Of a DNA stretch of 64,000 nucleotides, positions 55,182 through 61,481 are shown one piece after another; within the stretch, counting starts at the first letter, position 1, and the number at the start of each line of letters is the position of its first letter. Location of the stretch: IMG/VR virus record IMGVR_UViG_3300042892_002114, positions 27,315-91,314 of that record; one strand, written 5' to 3'. The DNA is from a virus. A model generated the notes under the pieces. That model had not been told where the DNA came from. It saw nothing but the letters and a program-made list of their open reading frames with translations, and made no database searches. The translations under genes were made by a program, and so were the position numbers.

Positions 55182-55186
55182 ATATT

Positions 55187-55197
55187 TTATAAATATA
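55187..55197 (-). promoter_or_regulatory. ATATTTAT element of the 53442-55181 gene
   Basis: Coding-strand TATATTTATAA, 6 nt upstream of ATG 55181. Confidence 0.4.
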
Positions 55198-55217
55198 AAT
55201 ATACGAAACTACTGACA

Positions 55218-55412
55218 TTATAGCGGTTTTGGTGGTGTTACTCTACCCAGTGGCTTGGTCAAAACTGTTTCATAACCCATACGAGCATTGGTCTTGTCAA
55301 CAATACCCTGTTTCACAATCTCAGCAGCAGCTGCATTATAGTTTGGTGCAGAAGTGACATCTTTGGTCATGTCTTTTACAATTTTTCCAATTTCGGAGAT
55401 ATTTGGTTTCAT
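55218..55412 (-). CDS. Small hypothetical protein, 64 residues
   Basis: The start MKPNISEIGKIVKDMTKDVT at ATG 55412 is preferred to the longer frame, which would begin inside the plus-strand gene. The rest (TSAPNYNAAAAEIVKQGIVD, LGRVTPPKPL) has no recognised family. It diverges from the plus-strand pair and lies upstream of the large gene. Confidence 0.55.
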   Translation of the reverse strand: MKPNISEIGKIVKDMTKDVTSAPNYNAAAAEIVKQGIVDKTNARMGYETVLTKPLGRVTPPKPL

Positions 55413-55483
55413 ATATATCAATAAGTATATGCTCAAGACATTTATGTTGATATATACAAAAACTATATAACAAAAAATCAATC

Positions 55484-55511
55484 TTGACTTATTATGAAAC
55501 ATGTTCATGAT
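55484..55511 (+). promoter_or_regulatory. Plus-strand promoter of the divergent gene pair
   Basis: TTGACT (55484-55489), 16-nt spacer, CATGAT (55506-55511). A transcript beginning about 7 nt later would reach ATG 55534 first in frame, which helps choose that start. Confidence 0.5.
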
Positions 55512-55533
55512 ATATGCCACAACTAAAAAAGAT

Positions 55534-55875
55534 ATGCTATTTAATTTAGAAACAATCAAACGTAGACTTGATATGCTAAAATTGCCGCCAACGACAGGGC
55601 AAATTATATTAAACAAGTGGCATGCTAGAAAATTTAAAAAGAAATTCAAAATTTCATATCAAGCGTGGATAAATGATGACGCAAGTATTATATCCGAGGA
55701 TGAAGTAGTCGAATGGGAAGCATCCTTTGGATGGAACGATGAATGTTTCGAAGAACTATTTTGTCATATAAAATATGCTAAATGGCGGGGAAATAGATGG
55801 AAATTTACATATAGACCAGAAACCAAAGAATTTCGAAAAGAAATGTTCCAGCGTTGGAGAAATGCCACATATTAA
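55534..55875 (+). CDS. Plus-strand hypothetical protein, basic and Trp-rich
   Basis: 113 residues from ATG 55534. Rich in Lys, Arg and Trp (ILNKWHARKFKKKFKISYQA; IKYAKWRGNRWKFTYRPE), with an acidic middle. No recognised domain. One of two genes on the plus strand. The codon pattern looks real and the protein-like frame is long, yet family and function are unknown. Confidence 0.6.
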   Translation: MLFNLETIKRRLDMLKLPPTTGQIILNKWHARKFKKKFKISYQAWINDDASIISEDEVVEWEASFGWNDECFEELFCHIKYAKWRGNRWKFTYRPETKEFRKEMFQRWRNATY

Positions 55876-55890
55876 AATACACAATATATT

Positions 55891-56187
55891 ATGCCAATAA
55901 ACATGGATATAATCGAAAATAGGCTATATCAGCTTAGATATGAAGAGTATATGTCAAAGCCTAAAAAGAAAACCAAACCTGAAGTATATACTCAATCTCG
56001 GATACAAGAAGAAATATTCTTTAATGACGCATTGTATTTTGATATACACAGAGAACACTCACACGAGTTTTCTGATCTTATGAGAAATGGTTGGCCAGAA
56101 AATCTGTCAAAGGAAAATTTAAAATTACAAAAAATCTATATAAGAAGAAGAGTATATGATATGGGTAGATATGTTATCAAGAACTAA
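55891..56187 (+). CDS. Plus-strand hypothetical protein, 98 residues
   Basis: Charged, helical (IIENRLYQLRYEEYMSKPKK; NLKLQKIYIRRRVYDMGRY). It follows the previous plus gene by 15 nt, so the two form an operon. No family recognised. Ends before the noncoding island. Confidence 0.55.
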   Translation: MPINMDIIENRLYQLRYEEYMSKPKKKTKPEVYTQSRIQEEIFFNDALYFDIHREHSHEFSDLMRNGWPENLSKENLKLQKIYIRRRVYDMGRYVIKN

Positions 56188-56526
56188 CATATAGAATATC
56201 ATATATACAAAAATCCTATAAACAAAAATTAGAAAAATTCTAAATTCAAAAAATAGGGTATAATATCATAAAAGTGTGTATAGGATATATGAAATTTTAA
56301 CTATATGAAAAATACATGCACAACATATGCTTTTCGTATATACGAAAAGTGTATAAGAAAAATTGACCTCGAATAGAGAATGAATATGGACCCCCGTGGG
56401 GGGTGGGGGTTTACCCCACCTAGAAGGCACCAAACACCCCACCTAGAGGGGGGAGGGGTGGGGGGTTAAAGCCACCGTCCCCCCATCCCCCCGTGCGGGG
56501 GTGGCGTGATCCACGCCACCCTCTCG
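56188..56526. other. Noncoding island: AT-rich arm, 20-bp palindrome, then GC-rich hairpin/G-run block
   Basis: About 340 bp with no convincing gene. The first part is AT-rich; 56330-56349 is a perfect palindrome. From about 56390 composition jumps to C/G-rich with G runs of 4-6 (56396-56410, 56446-56467), repeated CCCCACCTAGA, and a perfect 10-bp hairpin (56499-56508 with 56512-56521). It divides the plus-strand pair from the early-gene array. Possible boundary element, terminator complex or origin-like site. Confidence 0.6.
56330..56349. repeat. Perfect 20-bp palindrome
   Basis: CTTTTCGTATATACGAAAAG equals its own reverse complement. There is no T run after it on the plus strand, so a protein-binding site is more likely than a terminator. 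Confidence 0.6.
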
Positions 56527-56799
56527 TCAGACCGTCGGCTCTTGCCAGTAAACCTTGCTGAAGGTCGTGCCCCAAGTGTCGGGACGAACGGCGATGGCCT
56601 TGAAGACCAAGGAGTTGTCGTGGCTCGGGTCAAAGACCTGATAGCCATATACCGGCCCCTTGTTCATGTCGCTGTCGCGCAGTATGTTGACGGCATAGCC
56701 CACCCGCTTGGCCTCCTTGACCAGATTCTTGATGAAGCTGGTGGAGCAGACGCGGGTGAAGGTTGACCGAACAGGAGCAGTGTTGATGGTGGAGTTCAT
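56527..56799 (-). CDS. Early small protein, 90 residues, GC-rich gene
   Basis: Product MNSTINTAPVRSTFTRVCST...; FIKNLVKEAKRVGYAVNIL suggests a small alpha/beta fold. Base composition is clearly more GC-rich than the next genes. Downstream lies the GC-rich hairpin (56499-56521), which may end transcription. No family recognised. Confidence 0.6.
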   Translation of the reverse strand: MNSTINTAPVRSTFTRVCSTSFIKNLVKEAKRVGYAVNILRDSDMNKGPVYGYQVFDPSHDNSLVFKAIAVRPDTWGTTFSKVYWQEPTV

Positions 56800-56806
56800 G
56801 TTCTAA

Positions 56807-56834
56807 ACAATGACGATTATTTATAAAAAGTAAA
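56807..56834 (-). promoter_or_regulatory. Early promoter, TTTACT/CATTGT
   Basis: Spacer 16, -10 CATTGT, 7 nt to ATG 56799. The -35 is poorer than in other copies. Confidence 0.65.
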
Positions 56835-56845
56835 GCACAAAGCAC

Positions 56846-56869
56846 AAAAAAGGGGCTTTTTATTGCCCC
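56846..56869 (-). terminator. Terminator of the 56879-57202 gene
   Basis: Stem GGGGC/GCCCC (56865-56869 with 56852-56856), 8-nt loop, six T on the minus strand. Confidence 0.7.
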
Positions 56870-56878
56870 CTGTTTTAT

Positions 56879-57202
56879 TTAAATGATGCCCGCAACAAGC
56901 ATCCAACTTGGACTACCTTCGCTGTCATAGCCGTCTGGCTCAACTACCTGACCAAGCATTGACTTGGCAACACCATCGTCGCTCCACTTTTCCATGGTCT
57001 TGAGCGAAGGAGCCTTGAACTTAGTGAAGTAGCGTGGCAGACTAGAGCAACGCAGCTTCACTGTCACAGGAACGCCGCCAGCACTGCCACCAGCCAGTGC
57101 GCAAACAGTGCCACCATCCTTGAAGATTACATTTAATTTTGTGCCAACAGGAATAACCAGACCGTTCTTGAACTTGATTTCTTTGTTATTAACGAGGTTC
57201 AT
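56879..57202 (-). CDS. Early small protein, 107 residues
   Basis: N-terminal beta strands (FKNGLVIPVGTKLNVIFKDG) and a Gly-rich turn (ALAGGSAGGVPVTVKL), then KAPSLKTMEKWSDDGVAKS. The alternating strands suggest a small beta-barrel of the kind seen in other phage early proteins. Followed by a terminator, so monocistronic. Confidence 0.6.
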   Translation of the reverse strand: MNLVNNKEIKFKNGLVIPVGTKLNVIFKDGGTVCALAGGSAGGVPVTVKLRCSSLPRYFTKFKAPSLKTMEKWSDDGVAKSMLGQVVEPDGYDSEGSPSWMLVAGII

Positions 57203-57209
57203 GTTATAG

Positions 57210-57237
57210 ATAGTGTCTTACTTTTTATAAATGTCAA
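57210..57237 (-). promoter_or_regulatory. Early promoter, TTGACA/CACTAT
   Basis: Spacer 16, -10 CACTAT, 7 nt to ATG 57202; near-perfect -35. Confidence 0.8.
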
Positions 57238-57500
57238 CCAATTATTTTATCCAACGCGCTGATTGCAAGCAAATGACTTTCTTTACATTGCTTTGCACGC
57301 AGTTGCAAGTGCTCAACACTAACATTCTTATAAAAATTATCTATAATATATTTGTTTTTGTCGCTCACATCTCCGTTGCTAATGTCATGAATGCATTCAG
57401 CACGACTATATTCATAACTGTCATAATCCAAAGTGTCCATTTCCGAAAGTAAAATGTCTTGCAAAGCCCAAGGCAAATCAAAGAATGATGTTGGTTTCAT
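57234..57500 (-). CDS. Early small protein, 88 residues
   Basis: Acidic, helical (FFDLPWALQDILLSEMDTLD; YIIDNFYKNVSVEHLQLRA). AT-rich, unlike the gene downstream. The stop overlaps the next -35 box, showing how tightly the promoters are packed. Function unknown. Confidence 0.6.
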   Translation of the reverse strand: MKPTSFFDLPWALQDILLSEMDTLDYDSYEYSRAECIHDISNGDVSDKNKYIIDNFYKNVSVEHLQLRAKQCKESHLLAISALDKIIG

Positions 57501-57507
57501 GTTCTAA

Positions 57508-57536
57508 ACTATGAGTTAGATTTTATAAAATGTCAA
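57508..57536 (-). promoter_or_regulatory. Early promoter, TTGACA/CATAGT
   Basis: Spacer 17, -10 CATAGT, 7 nt to ATG 57500. Confidence 0.75.
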
Positions 57537-57739
57537 GGATTTTTATGGTCGCCAACCCAGATTCCAATGGGCGACTTGGAACGATCATATGCGCCATTCG
57601 CGCCGATAGGATAAATAAGATCAAGCGCATTTATGCCAGAAAATCGACCAGTTACACCGTTCATAACATCACAGCTAATGTCTCCACCGTGAACTTTCTT
57701 GATGTCGTTGAGTTGCTTGATAAGGTCTTTAAGTTTCAT
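57533..57739 (-). CDS. Early small protein, 68 residues
   Basis: Start at MKLKDLIKQLNDIKKVHGGD, not the longer frame whose first codons are the promoter. The pattern LKDLI-x2-L ... GD ... DVMNGVTG resembles small phage proteins that start with an amphipathic helix followed by strands. Unknown role. Confidence 0.6.
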   Translation of the reverse strand: MKLKDLIKQLNDIKKVHGGDISCDVMNGVTGRFSGINALDLIYPIGANGAYDRSKSPIGIWVGDHKNP

Positions 57740-57746
57740 GTTATAA

Positions 57747-57774
57747 ATACTGACAGAGTTTTTATAAATGTCAA
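57747..57774 (-). promoter_or_regulatory. Early promoter, TTGACA/CAGTAT
   Basis: Model copy: spacer 16 containing TTTATAAAAA, -10 CAGTAT, 7 nt to ATG 57739. Confidence 0.85.
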
Positions 57775-57786
57775 ACCAAATTTCAA

Positions 57787-57993
57787 TCAATCCATACGCT
57801 TAACAATTACTTTAGTTTGTTTCATTATGGATGAAAAAACGACCTGACTCAGTCTTTCGTTCCTCTGAATTTCGCCCAGTGTATTTGGGTTAACAACTCG
57901 TTGTGCTCCCTCTTGGCTAATACCATAACCGTTTGCGGCATAAAATGAACCAAGCAAAATATAGTTTAGAGAATAGACGTAAATTAAGTTCAT
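57787..57993 (-). CDS. Early small protein, 68 residues
   Basis: Start MNLIYVYSLNYILLGSFYAA at ATG 57993. The first 20 residues are hydrophobic and could be a signal peptide or membrane helix. The remainder is polar (GEIQRNERLSQVVFSS). Its -10 (TAGTAT, 58001-58006) overlaps the upstream stop and lacks a good -35, so it may be co-transcribed. Confidence 0.55.
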   Translation of the reverse strand: MNLIYVYSLNYILLGSFYAANGYGISQEGAQRVVNPNTLGEIQRNERLSQVVFSSIMKQTKVIVKRMD

Positions 57994-58003
57994 GTTATAA
58001 ATA

Positions 58004-58159
58004 CTAAAATAGGGTGCTGCCAATGTATGAGAGAATCAATCCAATAGAGCACAACAGTAATGCCAATTTACGGTATTTACCTTGCCCAATAGAATGGTTG
58101 TAAATAAAAAAGCCAGCGATAGAGAGCAAGCAGCCGAATAAGAGCAGGAATGATTTCAT
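58004..58159 (-). CDS. Early small membrane protein, 51 residues
   Basis: MKSFLLLFGCLLSIAGFFIY and a second hydrophobic stretch (LALLLCSIGLILSYIGSTLF) predict two membrane helices joined by a short basic loop (GQGKYRK). Candidate inner-membrane takeover or superinfection-exclusion protein by plan only. Confidence 0.6.
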   Translation of the reverse strand: MKSFLLLFGCLLSIAGFFIYNHSIGQGKYRKLALLLCSIGLILSYIGSTLF

Positions 58160-58166
58160 GTTATAA

Positions 58167-58194
58167 ATACTGACAGAGTTTTTATAAAAGTCAA
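58167..58194 (-). promoter_or_regulatory. Early promoter, TTGACT/CAGTAT
   Basis: Spacer 16, -10 CAGTAT, 7 nt to ATG 58159. Confidence 0.8.
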
Positions 58195-58394
58195 GCCTTT
58201 GGAACAAGCACACCTTCTTTATTTCGTGAACGCTTTAAAGCATACCACGTCCAAGCGAATGGAAGAGCGAACGAAAGTAGAATTACAATTAACTTAAGAG
58301 TGATGGTTTCTTTCTTGAACGCTCTGATTGAGTAGTTTACATTCGATTTAAAATGCGCTTTGAAAGAGGTGTCTGTGGTTCGCGTGTAAATCAT
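58191..58394 (-). CDS. Early small membrane protein, 67 residues
   Basis: One hydrophobic helix (LKLIVILLSFALPFAWTWYAL) follows a polar N-terminus of about 30 residues; the tail is basic (KRSRNKEG). Single-pass topology likely, with the basic end in the cytoplasm. It begins ATGATT, one of the few without Asn/Lys at position 2. Confidence 0.6.
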   Translation of the reverse strand: MIYTRTTDTSFKAHFKSNVNYSIRAFKKETITLKLIVILLSFALPFAWTWYALKRSRNKEGVLVPKA

Positions 58395-58401
58395 AAGAGA
58401 G

Positions 58402-58429
58402 ATAATGACTTACTTTTTATAAATGTCAA
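58402..58429 (-). promoter_or_regulatory. Early promoter, TTGACA/CATTAT
   Basis: Spacer 16, -10 CATTAT, 7 nt to ATG 58394. Confidence 0.8.
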
Positions 58430-58641
58430 GCAGCCTTTTCACCTTTGATAAACAGCAATTCTTTGACCTGCTTGATCTTGACAGTTTGACCCTCCTCGGC
58501 CAGAATTTTTGCTTCTTTCATAGCAGATTTGAGTGTTTTGAGTGTGGTGTCCAAGGTTTCATCGTCATATTCTCCCCAACCACTTGTGGCACCAATCGTG
58601 TAGAGTTCAAAGTATGTCTTGGTAAGTTTCTTGGATTTCAT
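58426..58641 (-). CDS. Early small protein, 71 residues
   Basis: Begins with a beta segment (YFELYTIGATSGWGEYDDE) and continues as a charged helix (LKTLKSAMKEAKILAEEGQT), ending in strands. This layout suggests a small ferredoxin-like or DUF-type fold. No recognised family. Confidence 0.6.
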   Translation of the reverse strand: MKSKKLTKTYFELYTIGATSGWGEYDDETLDTTLKTLKSAMKEAKILAEEGQTVKIKQVKELLFIKGEKAA

Positions 58642-58648
58642 GTTATAA

Positions 58649-58677
58649 ATACTGACTTACTTATTATAAAATGTCAA
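58649..58677 (-). promoter_or_regulatory. Early promoter, TTGACA/CAGTAT
   Basis: Spacer 17, -10 CAGTAT, 7 nt to ATG 58641. Confidence 0.8.
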
Positions 58678-58892
58678 GCACTCAATGCAAAATTGCTGCC
58701 AAATTTTCCAGTAACATTGCTGCGTTCAAAAGCAACAATGTCATTGTTCACAGAAAAAACAATTGAACGTATGATACCATATTCATCAAATTGAATGTTC
58801 AACAGTTTATATGATGTATTGGGTGCTACAACAATCCAAGTGTTGTTGTAGGTTTTCAAATTGGCGACATTGTTGAAGATAACAAATTTCAT
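58674..58892 (-). CDS. Early small protein, 72 residues
   Basis: Strongly beta-patterned (MKFVIFNNVANLKTYNNTWI; IIRSIVFSVNNDIVAFERSN), Asn-rich, without Cys or charge clusters. No family recognised. Confidence 0.6.
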   Translation of the reverse strand: MKFVIFNNVANLKTYNNTWIVVAPNTSYKLLNIQFDEYGIIRSIVFSVNNDIVAFERSNVTGKFGSNFALSA

Positions 58893-58898
58893 ACACTT

Positions 58899-58927
58899 AG
58901 ATTGATCTATTATTTATAATAAGTCAA
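58899..58927 (-). promoter_or_regulatory. Early promoter, TTGACT/CAATCT
   Basis: Spacer 17, -10 CAATCT, 6 nt to ATG 58892, the one gap that differs by a base. Confidence 0.65.
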
Positions 58928-58931
58928 GAAA

Positions 58932-59096
58932 TTACTTCTTTTGATTTTCTAGAATCTCCTTTAGTTCCTTGGCGAAATCAACGACCCAGTATTCATCCAA
59001 TCCAAGATCGCCCTTGGCCCAATGATCGCCGCCGAGACGCTTTGCGTGCTTAATGAAAAGCTTATCTACCAGTTCTTGAAAATCGTTGTCGTTCAT
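58932..59096 (-). CDS. Early small protein, 54 residues
   Basis: ATG 59096 to TAA 58932. Helix-rich (DFQELVDKLFIKHAKRLGGD; EYWVVDFAKELKEILENQKK). The codon use is less AT-rich than its neighbours. Supported by a promoter at the standard distance. Function unknown. Confidence 0.65.
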   Translation of the reverse strand: MNDNDFQELVDKLFIKHAKRLGGDHWAKGDLGLDEYWVVDFAKELKEILENQKK

Positions 59097-59103
59097 AAAA
59101 GTA

Positions 59104-59131
59104 ATAGTGAACTAAATTAAAAAAAAGTCCA
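59104..59131 (-). promoter_or_regulatory. Early promoter, TGGACT/CACTAT
   Basis: Spacer 16, -10 CACTAT, 7 nt to ATG 59096. Confidence 0.65.
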
Positions 59132-59142
59132 GACAAAAGTAT

Positions 59143-59178
59143 AAAAAAAAGAGGGAGTCGCCACCACGCGACTCCCTC
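59143..59178 (-). terminator. Strong terminator of the 59205-59558 gene
   Basis: 11-bp perfect stem (59151-59161 with 59168-59178), 6-nt loop, run of eight T on the minus strand. Confidence 0.9.
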
Positions 59179-59204
59179 AACTATGAACACTCTCAACCTA
59201 AATC

Positions 59205-59558
59205 TTAGTGGTGGTTATAACAAGAAATTGGCTTGCCACCCCACACATAAAAGTTGCTGTAGCTGTTGTTCTTGACGCGATAGCCGTCGCCATCAGCAGT
59301 AAACCGCTTGGTTTCAGTATCACCCTTGATGCGATCCGTAGCAGGCGTGCTGATCCATTCCATGCCACCGCCGCCACTGTATTTGTTGTCAGCAGGCAAG
59401 CGCACAATCTTGACGCTTTTGCCAGTTACGGCCACAACCTTGGCCCACGACGCAATGCTGGCTTCATAGCCACTGATGCTGACCAATATGTCGCCAACCT
59501 TGGGACCATTGACAACCGTGGGCTTGTTTACCAGATCAGGAGAAAAGATAGAGTTCAT
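59205..59558 (-). CDS. Early small protein, 117 residues, SH3/KOW-like beta-barrel
   Basis: VGDILVSISGYEASIASWAK and VVAVTGKSVKIVRLPA resemble a small phage family of KOW/SH3-type barrels; DGYRVKNNSYSNFYVWGGKP is the C-terminal hairpin. The gene is GC-richer than its promoter and neighbours. A strong terminator follows. Role unknown; family resemblance is tentative. Confidence 0.65.
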   Translation of the reverse strand: MNSIFSPDLVNKPTVVNGPKVGDILVSISGYEASIASWAKVVAVTGKSVKIVRLPADNKYSGGGGMEWISTPATDRIKGDTETKRFTADGDGYRVKNNSYSNFYVWGGKPISCYNHH

Positions 59559-59565
59559 GTTGTAA

Positions 59566-59593
59566 ACTATGACTGGTTTTTATAAAAAGTCGA
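59566..59593 (-). promoter_or_regulatory. Early promoter, TCGACT/CATAGT
   Basis: Spacer 16, -10 CATAGT, 7 nt to ATG 59558. Confidence 0.75.
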
Positions 59594-59601
59594 GACAATA
59601 A

Positions 59602-60018
59602 TCAAATGTTGTTGAGAATATTTTGACTGTTGACGAATGTCTCATCGCCATTGTCATGCATAATCTTAACGCTAAAATCCTTGGCATCTAGACCATCAAA
59701 CAAAGATGTGTTCAAAAACATATGTGGAAAAGATTCAATCAATTCAACAAATCCACTGTTAAATGATGGCGTATGAATCCAACGACCATTGCTGAGTTTA
59801 TTAAACTCCTCACTATGAGTGCCTTTCACAAGCAAATTGGACCATTCCATAAGTTTTTGTTTATCAACAGATGCATCTCCACAAAATTTGCCAGAATTAT
59901 ATGGAAGATTGAAATACTCAAGCAGCATTTCATGCATGATCTCAGATTGATAGTCAGACAGACTTTGCTTGATCTCGTCGATTGTCAGAGCAATTGTGGT
60001 GTGCTTGGTGATCTTCAT
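59602..60018 (-). CDS. Early protein, 138 residues
   Basis: The largest of the early set. N-terminal helix-turn pattern (ALTIDEIKQSLSDYQSEIMH), then LLEYFNLPYNSG and an acidic end (IMHDNGDETFVNSQN). No recognised domain. Confidence 0.6.
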   Translation of the reverse strand: MKITKHTTIALTIDEIKQSLSDYQSEIMHEMLLEYFNLPYNSGKFCGDASVDKQKLMEWSNLLVKGTHSEEFNKLSNGRWIHTPSFNSGFVELIESFPHMFLNTSLFDGLDAKDFSVKIMHDNGDETFVNSQNILNNI

Positions 60019-60025
60019 GTTTAGA

Positions 60026-60053
60026 ATACTGACAGAGTTTTTATAAAAAGCAA
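60026..60053 (-). promoter_or_regulatory. Early promoter, TTGCTT/CAGTAT
   Basis: Spacer 16, -10 CAGTAT, 7 nt to ATG 60018. Confidence 0.8.
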
Positions 60054-60062
60054 CAGTATTTT

Positions 60063-60350
60063 TTAGTCAAACGCAGGATGACTGGCATTTGCAACATAGA
60101 TATGAAAATGTGCTGTGCTGCGTGGAGCACGATAATCATTCAAATTTACGACATTAACATATTTCATTTCGTTGCGCGACTTGACCCAGCTCAATAGCTT
60201 GTCAACACTAGCATATGATTCCACAGCCCAAGCCACACGGCTGGCTCCACCTCTTGCTCCACCCCAGCCGCTCATGCACTTGTCCTTGGCAACGATTGCC
60301 CACTTGTGAGTGATTTTCTGAGATTCATTGCGATCATCTACGGTTTTCAT
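60063..60350 (-). CDS. Early small protein, 95 residues
   Basis: Start MKTVDDRNESQKITHKWAIV at ATG 60350 (the longer frame includes the promoter). A Gly-rich loop (KCMSGWGGARGGASRVAWAV) is followed by SVDKLLSWVKSRNEMKYVNV, a helix and strand. No family recognised. Confidence 0.6.
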   Translation of the reverse strand: MKTVDDRNESQKITHKWAIVAKDKCMSGWGGARGGASRVAWAVESYASVDKLLSWVKSRNEMKYVNVVNLNDYRAPRSTAHFHIYVANASHPAFD

Positions 60351-60357
60351 GTTATAT

Positions 60358-60385
60358 ATACTGACTATTTTTTTATAAAAAGCAA
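60358..60385 (-). promoter_or_regulatory. Early promoter, TTGCTT/CAGTAT
   Basis: Spacer 16, -10 CAGTAT, 7 nt to ATG 60350. Confidence 0.8.
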
Positions 60386-60393
60386 CTCTATTT

Positions 60394-60525
60394 TTACTGC
60401 CACTTGTTGTTTCTGTTCTTGCGAGTGTAGGCACCTTTGCCTTTTTTGGTTTTGTGAATCTGATTGCCCAGATTCATGCCAGAGCTGAACACGCTGCGAA
60501 GTTTGATTGGCGAGTTGGTCTTCAT
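60394..60525 (-). CDS. Early tiny basic protein, 43 residues
   Basis: ATG 60525 to TAA 60394. About a third of the residues are Lys, Arg or His, concentrated in HKTKKGKGAYTRKNRNNKWQ, so nucleic-acid or ribosome binding is likely. It stands behind a standard promoter. Confidence 0.65.
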   Translation of the reverse strand: MKTNSPIKLRSVFSSGMNLGNQIHKTKKGKGAYTRKNRNNKWQ

Positions 60526-60532
60526 GTTGAAT

Positions 60533-60561
60533 ACACTGACAGAGTTTTTATAAAAGGTCAA
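60533..60561 (-). promoter_or_regulatory. Early promoter, TTGACC/CAGTGT
   Basis: Spacer 17, -10 CAGTGT, 7 nt to ATG 60525. Confidence 0.7.
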
Positions 60562-60743
60562 GAAGCTTCTTCGGTATCTTGATCAACGTAACTGTATGAA
60601 ATACAATCAATTTCGTTCCAAAACTTATTCAAGGCTTTGATCTCGGCCTCAATTTTGGACTCTGCTGAAACGGTATATGTGCGTTCTACCTGTTCACGCG
60701 GGTCATAAACACTTTGAGCGTAGATGGTGGTGATGAAGTTCAT
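60558..60743 (-). CDS. Early small protein, 61 residues
   Basis: Start MNFITTIYAQSVYDPREQVE at ATG 60743. RTYTVSAESKIEAEIKALNK forms a strand-helix unit; the end is acidic (SYVDQDTEEAS). No family recognised. Confidence 0.6.
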   Translation of the reverse strand: MNFITTIYAQSVYDPREQVERTYTVSAESKIEAEIKALNKFWNEIDCISYSYVDQDTEEAS

Positions 60744-60750
60744 GTTTATG

Positions 60751-60778
60751 ACTATGGCAGAGTTTTTATAAATGTCAA
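60751..60778 (-). promoter_or_regulatory. Early promoter, TTGACA/CATAGT
   Basis: Spacer 16, -10 CATAGT, 7 nt to ATG 60743. Confidence 0.75.
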
Positions 60779-60996
60779 ACAGATATTGGTGCTGGACGAC
60801 CAGTGGCGTCATCAAAAATATAATTCACTGCATCTTCTGATTGTGCAGCACGACTTTTGATTGGAACATACCAACGAGAAAGCAGCTCATGCCCAGCTTT
60901 TTCAGCTTCAATTTTGGTGGCAAATCGCAGAGCATTGCTTGCCCAAGATTTTTCGCCTTGATACATTGTGCAAACTTCAGTTTTCCAAGATTTCAT
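60775..60996 (-). CDS. Early small protein, 73 residues
   Basis: Start MKSWKTEVCTMYQGEKSWAS. NALRFATKIEAEKAGHELLS reads as a strand-helix similar in plan to the 61-residue neighbour (both have a T/S-x-I-E-A-E motif), so the two may be distant paralogues. Confidence 0.6.
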   Translation of the reverse strand: MKSWKTEVCTMYQGEKSWASNALRFATKIEAEKAGHELLSRWYVPIKSRAAQSEDAVNYIFDDATGRPAPISV

Positions 60997-61003
60997 ATTT
61001 AAG

Positions 61004-61031
61004 ATAATGTATGAGTTTTTATTAAAAGCGA
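61004..61031 (-). promoter_or_regulatory. Early promoter, TCGCTT/CATTAT
   Basis: Spacer 16 with TTAATAAAAA, -10 CATTAT, 7 nt to ATG 60996. Confidence 0.75.
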
Positions 61032-61034
61032 GAC

Positions 61035-61199
61035 TTATTTTACTTTTTTGGATGATAGTTGAGCTTTCCAAGCAGCAACAACTGCATCAACTGCGAACTT
61101 ATGCTCGTCTTCTGTGATTCTCGTAGCAGCACAAGCTTCGTCCAGCTCAAACACAATGTTGCCAATTTCAACGCCAGTGATAATTGATTTAGAGTTCAT
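61035..61199 (-). CDS. Early small protein, 54 residues
   Basis: Start MNSKSIITGVEIGNIVFELD at ATG 61199; then a helix (EDEHKFAVDAVVAAWKAQLS) with a basic end. No family recognised. Confidence 0.6.
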   Translation of the reverse strand: MNSKSIITGVEIGNIVFELDEACAATRITEDEHKFAVDAVVAAWKAQLSSKKVK

Positions 61200-61206
61200 A
61201 AATAAG

Positions 61207-61234
61207 ATAATGTATGATTTTTTATTAAAAGCGA
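61207..61234 (-). promoter_or_regulatory. Early promoter, TCGCTT/CATTAT
   Basis: Spacer 16, -10 CATTAT, 7 nt to ATG 61199. Almost identical to the copy at 61004-61031, pointing to recent duplication. Confidence 0.75.
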
Positions 61235-61245
61235 GACTTATTTTT

Positions 61246-61443
61246 TCAATCAACAAAGTAAATCACTTTGTCAGAGTGCCCTACGTCATAACTCAGTCTC
61301 ATTTTCATAAGCCGTTCAGAGTTCTTGTCGAGATAGTCGTGGAACTCTTCATATGAGCAATCAGTAAACCGCATCCAAATTCTCAATCGAAGTTGAGTAG
61401 GAAACCGGCCAAGCTCTCTCTCAAAGTTGATGATAATTTTCAT
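61246..61443 (-). CDS. Early small protein, 65 residues
   Basis: MKIIINFERELGRFPTQLRL then RFTDCSYEEFHDYLDKNSER, a charged helix-rich product with one Cys. No family recognised. Confidence 0.6.
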   Translation of the reverse strand: MKIIINFERELGRFPTQLRLRIWMRFTDCSYEEFHDYLDKNSERLMKMRLSYDVGHSDKVIYFVD

Positions 61444-61450
61444 ATTTAAA

Positions 61451-61478
61451 ACAATAGCAGAGTTTTTATAGAAAGCGA
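61451..61478 (-). promoter_or_regulatory. Early promoter, TCGCTT/TATTGT
   Basis: Spacer 16, -10 TATTGT, 7 nt to ATG 61443. Confidence 0.75.
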
Positions 61479-61481
61479 GAC

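Noticed and set aside
56396-56467. Canonical four-run G-quadruplex
   Set aside because: The G runs are long, but each cluster has only two or three runs, so a single canonical motif is not proven.
56466-56648. Minus-strand open frame in the GC-rich island
   Set aside because: It overlaps a supported gene, and its repetitive composition and lack of a promoter point to a chance frame.
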